Shown: positions 57,208-64,000 of the stretch, one piece after another
Position numbering within the stretch: the stretch's first letter is position 1
How the letters are laid out: each line of letters begins with the position of its first letter
Assembly (NCBI GenBank): GCA_963767835.1
Contig: CAVYFY010000003.1
Location: 1 to 64,000 of the forward strand
Length of the DNA: 64,000 nt
Source: SIAQ01 sp963767835
Lineage (GTDB): Bacteria > Planctomycetota > Planctomycetia > Gemmatales > Gemmataceae
Reading direction: 5' to 3'
Notes under the pieces: generated by a model
Told to the model about the DNA's origin: nothing
The model's input: only the letters and a program-made list of their open reading frames with translations
Databases searched by the model: none
Translations under genes and position numbers: made by a program

Positions 57208-57765
57208 ATGAGCGCATCGTACAAGCAACTCACCAATTTCCTCGTGGACCTCGGCATCGAGAAAGTGCCGCACACGCAGAAGAATTATCTCGGCCATCTC
57301 GTCAATGTCTATCGCTTGATGGAATCGGCGGGCTGCTCCGAAGAGCTGTGCCGGGCCGGGATGTTCCACTCGATCTACGGAACTCAGGCCTTCCAGGGCT
57401 TCAAGCTCGGCCTCGATCAACGGCCGATGGTGGCGAAGCTGATCGGCGAGCGGGCGGAAAAGCTGGCGTATCTGAATTGCGCAATGCAGCGCGAGACCTT
57501 CGACGAGGCGACGTTGGGGGACGGCGAGACCTATCGCTTCACCGACCGCATCACGCGCGAGCCGGTGGAGCTGGACCGGGCCGACTTTGATGATTTGTGC
57601 CGGGTGCATCTGCTCGATTGGCTGGAGCAGGCGCCGCGCTCGGAGTACGGCTGGGATTATCGCCGAGCGGCTTATCGGCGCATGGCCGAGCGGGCGGGGG
57701 GCAACGCTTTGCGGTTCTACGATGCGGAAAACAGCAGACAGCAGGCAGCGGGTAGCCAGAAATAG
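57208..57765 (+). CDS. DUF6817-like protein
   Basis: From ATG at 57208 the product is 185 residues, or 196 from 57175. It has HTQKNYLGHLVNVYRLMESAG and AGMFHSIYGTQAF blocks. The His residues and following Asp-rich region suggest an HD-like metal-binding helical fold of the DUF6817 type. That family is recalled as uncharacterised and sometimes linked to secondary metabolism. The last ten residues are Gln/Ser-rich and may be read-through of repeat-like sequence (AGCAGACAGCAGGC). It is followed 47 bp later by mscL. Confidence 0.7.
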   Translation: MSASYKQLTNFLVDLGIEKVPHTQKNYLGHLVNVYRLMESAGCSEELCRAGMFHSIYGTQAFQGFKLGLDQRPMVAKLIGERAEKLAYLNCAMQRETFDEATLGDGETYRFTDRITREPVELDRADFDDLCRVHLLDWLEQAPRSEYGWDYRRAAYRRMAERAGGNALRFYDAENSRQQAAGSQK

Positions 57766-57812
57766 CAAACAGCAGGCGGCCCTTTCGAAATCGCGGCACG
57801 GAGGATCCCGTC

Positions 57813-58223
57813 ATGAGTTGGCTTCAAGAATTCAAGGCCTTCATCCAGCGCGGCAACGTCATCGATCTCGCCGTCGCCGTCATCATCGGGGCGGCCTTCG
57901 GCAAGATCGTCACCTCATTGGTCGGCGACATCATCATGCCGCTCGTCGGCTTCGTGACGCGCGGCGTCAACATTTCCGGCCTGTCGTTGACGGTCGATGA
58001 CGCCGTCTTGAAATACGGCGCGTTCCTGCAAGCGGTGATCGATTTCCTGATCATCGCCTTCTGCGTGTTCTGGCTCGTCAAGGGGATCAACGCCCTCAAT
58101 GTGCAAAAGTTGCTCGCCGCCGAGACCAAGGCGCCGGACCTGACGCTTCAAGAGAAACTGCTCACTGAAATCCGCGATTTGCTCAAGGCGCAGCAACCCG
58201 CGCCCCCGCCGCCGTCCGTTTAG
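57813..58223 (+). CDS. mscL: Large-conductance mechanosensitive channel
   Basis: This 136-residue protein forms the pentameric emergency release channel of the inner membrane. It has the N-terminal amphipathic helix FKAFIQRGNVIDLAVAVIIG with the pore-lining TM1 (AVAVIIGAAFGKIVTSL) and DIIMPLVG. TM2 is VIDFLIIAFCVFWLVKGIN, and a charged C-terminal helical bundle follows (LLTEIRDLLKAQ). Length is as usual. GGAGG precedes the ATG. Confidence 0.95.
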   Translation: MSWLQEFKAFIQRGNVIDLAVAVIIGAAFGKIVTSLVGDIIMPLVGFVTRGVNISGLSLTVDDAVLKYGAFLQAVIDFLIIAFCVFWLVKGINALNVQKLLAAETKAPDLTLQEKLLTEIRDLLKAQQPAPPPPSV

Positions 58224-58230
58224 AGTTTTC

Positions 58231-58336
58231 CTCCCCTCTCCCCCCTGGGAGAGGGGCCGGGGGTGAGGATCTTCGACGAGGATTGGTGAAGTCTCGGCCC
58301 TCACCCCCGGCCCCTCTCCCGGAGGGAGAGGGGAGG
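58231..58336. repeat. Inverted pair of GC-rich repeats
   Basis: Copies at 58231-58268 and 58298-58336 of the CCCCTCTCCC/GGGAGAGGGG plus GGGGGTGAGG family lie in opposite orientation, filling the mscL to AhpD-like gap. They are the same family as at 55405-55506. Confidence 0.85.
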
Positions 58337-58359
58337 ATGAATCCAAAAAAGGAGCCATC

Positions 58360-58761
58360 ATGCCGACCGTGAAACTCGTCGACGAAAACACGACCGATCC
58401 GAGAATCCGCCCGATCTTTGACGACATCAAGGCGGTCAAGAAGATCGAGCACATCCCCAATTTCTGGCGAGCGCTCGCCGCCAATCCCGAGCATCTCGCG
58501 TTGTGCTGGGCCCAGAACAAGGCGATCATGAAGCCCGGCGTGCTCGATTTGAAGACCAAGGAGATCATTGCCGCCGCGGTCTCGATCACGAATGGCTGCG
58601 ATTACTGCATCAACTCGCACCTCGCCGCCGCGCAAAAGCTTGGCCTGGACGCCGAGGGCATGCGCGAAGTGCTGGCGGTGGTCGGACTGTACAACCAGTT
58701 CAACAAGCTGGTATTTGGCCTGCAAATCGAGCCGGACGTGTTCCCGAAGGTGGGGGAGTGA
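58360..58761 (+). CDS. AhpD-like carboxymuconolactone decarboxylase family protein
   Basis: This 133-residue helical protein has the AhpD core ITNGCDYCINSHLAAAQKLGL. It carries the redox CxxC pair and the downstream His, as in alkylhydroperoxidase-like proteins. The N-terminal half (PNFWRALAANPEHLALCW) fits the family. A peroxide-reducing or electron-transfer role is likely but no partner is nearby. GGAG precedes the ATG. Confidence 0.88.
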   Translation: MPTVKLVDENTTDPRIRPIFDDIKAVKKIEHIPNFWRALAANPEHLALCWAQNKAIMKPGVLDLKTKEIIAAAVSITNGCDYCINSHLAAAQKLGLDAEGMREVLAVVGLYNQFNKLVFGLQIEPDVFPKVGE

Positions 58762-58938
58762 GACTTGGAAATGGTGCGCGATCTAGGCGTGAAATGAATT
58801 TCTGGCGAGAAAAACCTTCTTGGCCAATAGGTTACGTCGATTCGTTTCACACACAGCCACCCACCCCTGCCGCGCAGTGCAACATTGGCGTCGCTCAATG
58901 GACGAAATGGTGCAACGGACCTTGCAATTGGAATCCAC

Positions 58939-59925
58939 ATGCCGCATCGCTATCAAGTAATCGTCACCGACGCCCTTGCCGATCTGGGGCCGGAACGCAA
59001 GATTCTGGACGACATCGCTGACCTCACGCTGTTGCAAACCAACGACGAAGCCGATGTCGCCCGGCGCGGCGCCGATGCCGACGTGCTGCTGGTTTATCAC
59101 ACGATCAAGCTGACCGAGCGCTCGATCGCCGCCTTGAGCAAATGCCGCGGCATCATTCGGTGCGGCGTCGGCTACGACAACGTTGATATCGAAGCGGCCG
59201 GCAAACTCGGCATTGTCGTCTGCAACGTCCCCGATTACGGCACCGAGGAAGTCGCCGATCACGCGTTGATGCTGCTGCTCGCTCTTGCCCGCCGCTTTGT
59301 TCCCGCCCAGCAATCGGTGCGCGAGGGCCAATGGAATTACAACGTCGTCGTCGGCACTCCCCGCCTGCGCGGCCGAACCCTCGGCGTCATCGGTTGCGGC
59401 CGGATCGGCACGGCGATGGTCCTGCGCGCCAAGGCGATCGGCATGCGCGTCGTCATTTTCGACCCGTTCAAGCCCGACGGCGTGGAAAAGGCGCTCGGCG
59501 TCGAGCGCTGCCATCGGCTCGAGGATTTGCTCCAGCAAGCGGAGTTCGTCAGCCTCCACTGCCCGTTGACCGCGGACACCCGGCACATTCTCAATGCGAG
59601 GACACTTGCGCTGTTGCCGCGCGGGGCGTACGTCATCAACACGGCGCGCGGCCCTTGCGTCGATGCGGACGGATTGCTGCAAGCGCTGGATTCGGGCCAG
59701 GTGTCCTATGCGGCCCTGGACGTGGTGGAGACGGAACCGCTCGGCGATGAGCGGCTGCGCAACCATCCGCGCCTGGTGCTGACGCCGCACACCGCGTTTT
59801 ACTCGGTCGAGGGGCATCAAGAAATGCGCTCGAAGGGGACGGAGGAGGCGAGGCGGATTTTGACAGGCGAAGCGGTGCGCAATCCGGTCAATTTGCATTT
59901 GTTGAAGGCGAGCCGAGCTCCGTAA
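58939..59925 (+). CDS. D-2-hydroxyacid dehydrogenase (SerA/CtBP-like)
   Basis: This 328-residue NAD-dependent enzyme has the N-terminal catalytic domain with IRCGVGYDNVDIEAA. The Rossmann motif is GVIGCGRIGTAMVLRAKAIGM. Catalytic Arg lies in INTARGPCVD, Glu in DVVETEPL and His in LTPHTAFYS. Length and motifs fit the phosphoglycerate dehydrogenase/C-terminal-binding-protein group without ACT domain. The substrate is not determined. The stop lies inside a 29-bp palindrome arm, so the last residues (SRAP) are repeat-encoded. Confidence 0.88.
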   Translation: MPHRYQVIVTDALADLGPERKILDDIADLTLLQTNDEADVARRGADADVLLVYHTIKLTERSIAALSKCRGIIRCGVGYDNVDIEAAGKLGIVVCNVPDYGTEEVADHALMLLLALARRFVPAQQSVREGQWNYNVVVGTPRLRGRTLGVIGCGRIGTAMVLRAKAIGMRVVIFDPFKPDGVEKALGVERCHRLEDLLQQAEFVSLHCPLTADTRHILNARTLALLPRGAYVINTARGPCVDADGLLQALDSGQVSYAALDVVETEPLGDERLRNHPRLVLTPHTAFYSVEGHQEMRSKGTEEARRILTGEAVRNPVNLHLLKASRAP

Positions 59926-59982
59926 GGAGCCGGTTGAAGGGACTGGGCGCTTTAACCGGCTCCTTACGGAGCTCGGCTCGCC
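59907..59982. repeat. Palindrome spanning the dehydrogenase stop
   Basis: Perfect 29-bp arms (59907-59935 and 59954-59982) enclose an 18-base loop. The gene's stop (59923-59925) is within the left arm. It likely acts as terminator. The rest of 59,983-60,170 shows no gene and should hold the clpC promoter. Confidence 0.88.
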
Positions 59983-60170
59983 GATTCCCCCATTTCATCC
60001 GCCTTGATTTGTTCACTTGCCCATCATAGAATGCTGATGAAGTTCACGTGATGCACATGTTCGGAACAGCACGGCGGATCGAAGCTGCCGAGACCTCCCA
60101 GTTTGCGGGTTGTAACGCCCGCGATCTTCCAACATGAAATGGTCCAGCAATGGCGGAGAGTGATTGGCCA

Positions 60171-62678
<2,508 letters not shown>

Positions 62679-62687
62679 TTAATTGTC

Positions 62688-62728
62688 CGCTTACGGCGTA
62701 GCAAGACCGTTGCTACGCCGCAAGCGGC
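62688..62728. repeat. Hairpin after clpC, probable terminator
   Basis: 18-bp arms (62688-62705 and 62711-62728) with one mismatch and a 5-base loop follow the clpC stop by 10 bases. Short T-runs (TTTTCGG, TTTTTTCCCC) follow. No gene is seen until 62,865. Confidence 0.8.
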
Positions 62729-62864
62729 ATTTTCGGCATTTTCGTTCCCGTTTTTTCCCCTCAATTCCTCGATTTTCCAGGTCATTTCGCGCTCCGTGAT
62801 TCATACTTCAAGCGAAGGATCACCTCCCACGGACGGGAACCCAACATGCTTCACGAGGAACATC

Positions 62865-63239
62865 ATGACGACTCTTTCCCGGCTCGGCGCGGCCGTTCTG
62901 GTGTGCGCCGGCGTCACCCAGCAAGTTAGCGCACAAGTGACCACCAACGGCGAAATCGAACGCGGCCTGCGCTACGGCGGCGGCGTTTCCTTCGACAACG
63001 AATCGTATACGGCTCGCTACAGCTATGGCCTTGGCGACGCCAATTTTTACATCAACGGCAGCTCAAAGCGAATCAACTATCTCGACTATCTCGACCACGT
63101 CAATCGAGCGGCGAAATTCGGCTACCCGATGCCGGTCGATCCGTATTTCGGCGGCCCGCCGATTCCGCACCCCGATCCGAACGTGTCGCCGCCGCGCACC
63201 TTCATCGGCGGCATGATCCGCTCGCTGCGGCACAATTGA
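62865..63239 (+). CDS. Small secreted protein of unknown function
   Basis: This 124-residue protein has a signal peptide (LGAAVLVCAGVTQQVSAQ) starting at ATG 62865. It is Tyr/Gly/Asn-rich (RYGGGVSFDNESYTARYSYGLGDANFYINGSS), with a Pro-rich part (FGGPPIPHPDPNVSPP). It looks exported and perhaps surface-associated. I do not recognise the family. Confidence 0.65.
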   Translation: MTTLSRLGAAVLVCAGVTQQVSAQVTTNGEIERGLRYGGGVSFDNESYTARYSYGLGDANFYINGSSKRINYLDYLDHVNRAAKFGYPMPVDPYFGGPPIPHPDPNVSPPRTFIGGMIRSLRHN

Positions 63240-63250
63240 TCCGGGCATTC

Positions 63251-63286
63251 GTTTAGCGTTCGCCCGTCCCCCAGCGAACGCTAAAC
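63251..63286. repeat. Hairpin between secreted protein and tgt
   Basis: Perfect 13-bp arms, GTTTAGCGTTCGC (63251-63263) and its complement (63274-63286), flank a 10-base loop. It is a member of the CGTTTAGCG palindrome family seen at 31338 and 51437. Confidence 0.85.
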
Positions 63287-63309
63287 CGGCGGCGGCATAC
63301 AATGCCCGC

Positions 63310-64000
63310 ATGGCATTCCGCTTCGAAGTCCTCTGCACCGATGGCAGCGCCCGCCAGGGCCGGCTGCACACGGCGCACGGCAGCGTTGACACGCCCGTCT
63401 TCATGGCCGTCGGCACGCAGGCCAGCGTCAAGGGCTTGACCCCCGCCCAGCTCGACGACGCCGACGTTCAGATCGTGCTGGGCAACACCTATCACCTCGC
63501 TTTGCGTCCCGGCGATGAATTGATCGCCGAGCAGGGCGGGCTGCACCGTTTCATGGGCTGGCCGCGCCCCATCCTCACCGATAGCGGCGGCTACCAGGTC
63601 TACAGCCTCGCCGCCAATCTCAAGATCGACGATCACGCCGCGGTCTTTCGCTCGCACCTCGACGGCGCGCTTTTTGAGCTGACGCCGGAGAAAGCGGTGC
63701 GCATCCAGGAGAATTTGGGCTCGGACATCGCCATGTGCCTGGACGAATGCCCGCCGGCCGATGCGGATGCAGGTCAGCGCGAGATTGCGGTAACGCGGAC
63801 GCTGCACTGGGCGGAGCGCTGCCGGTCGGCCCATCGGCGCGAAGATCAGGCGCTTTTCGCCATCGTGCAAGGCGGGACCGACGTCGCCCTGCGCGTCCGC
63901 TGCGCCGAGGCGTTGACGCGGCTCGATTTTCCCGGCTATGCGCTCGGCGGCTTCAGCGTCGGCGAAACAATGCAGCAAATGCTGATTGCGCTGGAGCCCG
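63310..64000 (+). CDS. tgt: tRNA-guanine transglycosylase, partial
   Basis: The gene runs off the window end; 230 residues are visible. The enzyme swaps guanine-34 for a queuosine precursor in tRNAs with GUN anticodons. It has DTPVFMAVGTQASVKGLTP and VLGNTYHLALRPGDELI. The catalytic-region motif is PILTDSGGYQVYSLA, including the Asp of the active site. CLDECPP and FAIVQGGTD complete the pattern, followed by YALGGFSVGE. The ATG at 63310 gives the normal N-terminus. Confidence 0.93.
   Translation, partial: MAFRFEVLCTDGSARQGRLHTAHGSVDTPVFMAVGTQASVKGLTPAQLDDADVQIVLGNTYHLALRPGDELIAEQGGLHRFMGWPRPILTDSGGYQVYSLAANLKIDDHAAVFRSHLDGALFELTPEKAVRIQENLGSDIAMCLDECPPADADAGQREIAVTRTLHWAERCRSAHRREDQALFAIVQGGTDVALRVRCAEALTRLDFPGYALGGFSVGETMQQMLIALEP

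Overview
The window looks like a chromosome segment from a GC-rich planctomycete, most likely Gemmataceae or a relative. The evidence is three DUF1559 pseudopilin-like proteins paired with small lipoproteins, a 3,831-residue surface protein with an LEDRLVP-type N-terminus and a dockerin-like end, a Ser/Thr kinase-WD40 remnant, DUF1080 and CRTAC1/FG-GAP proteins, and palindromic repeats scattered between and inside genes. Taxonomy is inferred from gene families only.

Region 1 (1-12.2 kb) is a graveyard of nested mobile DNA. A kinase-WD40 gene is cut on one side by an IS91-like element (tyrosine recombinase plus Y2-type transposase) and on the other by an IS21-like element (istA/istB). A serine-recombinase element has replaced the middle of the IS91 transposase. 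A second, larger and apparently intact serine-recombinase element (DUF5372 - HTH - small ORF - recombinase) sits inside istA between 8-bp direct repeats. A truncated ISL3 transposase and a decayed tRNA-Arg(UCU)-like sequence close the region.

Region 2 (12.2-30.1 kb) is envelope-related: a PstS-like phosphate-binding protein, then the giant Ig-like/PKD surface protein, flanked by DUF1559 plus lipoprotein pairs.

Region 3 (30.3-38.1 kb) has the order kdsD - kdsC - LptC/OstA-like giant - ABC ATPase - ABC permease. This resembles the proteobacterial kdsD-kdsC-lptC-lptA-lptB locus and suggests outer-membrane glycolipid synthesis and export, although the ABC pair is of ABC-2 type.

Region 4 (38.2-48.3 kb) holds two divergent units. 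Leftward is a tightly overlapping four-gene operon: an Asn-synthetase-like ligase lacking the glutaminase Cys, a radical SAM enzyme, a flavin-halogenase-like oxidoreductase and a 93-aa protein. Rightward is a UnbV-like TPR/FG-GAP protein, a CRTAC1 protein and an RnfD/UnbU-like membrane protein. Together they are the best candidate here for an undescribed biosynthetic system.

Region 5 (48.3-64 kb) is mainly housekeeping: lpdA, metG, a group IIC intron placed right behind a terminator, DUF1080, mscL, an AhpD-like protein, a SerA-like dehydrogenase, clpC and the start of tgt. Repeats lie inside lpdA (two copies, in frame) and metG (one copy, breaking the frame).

Several otherwise convincing genes carry single-base frame breaks (near 13.92, 33.83, 42.63 and 44.79 kb), and one base at 47,396 appears to remove a stop and a start codon together. 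These could be real decay or assembly errors, so the affected genes are annotated across the breaks.
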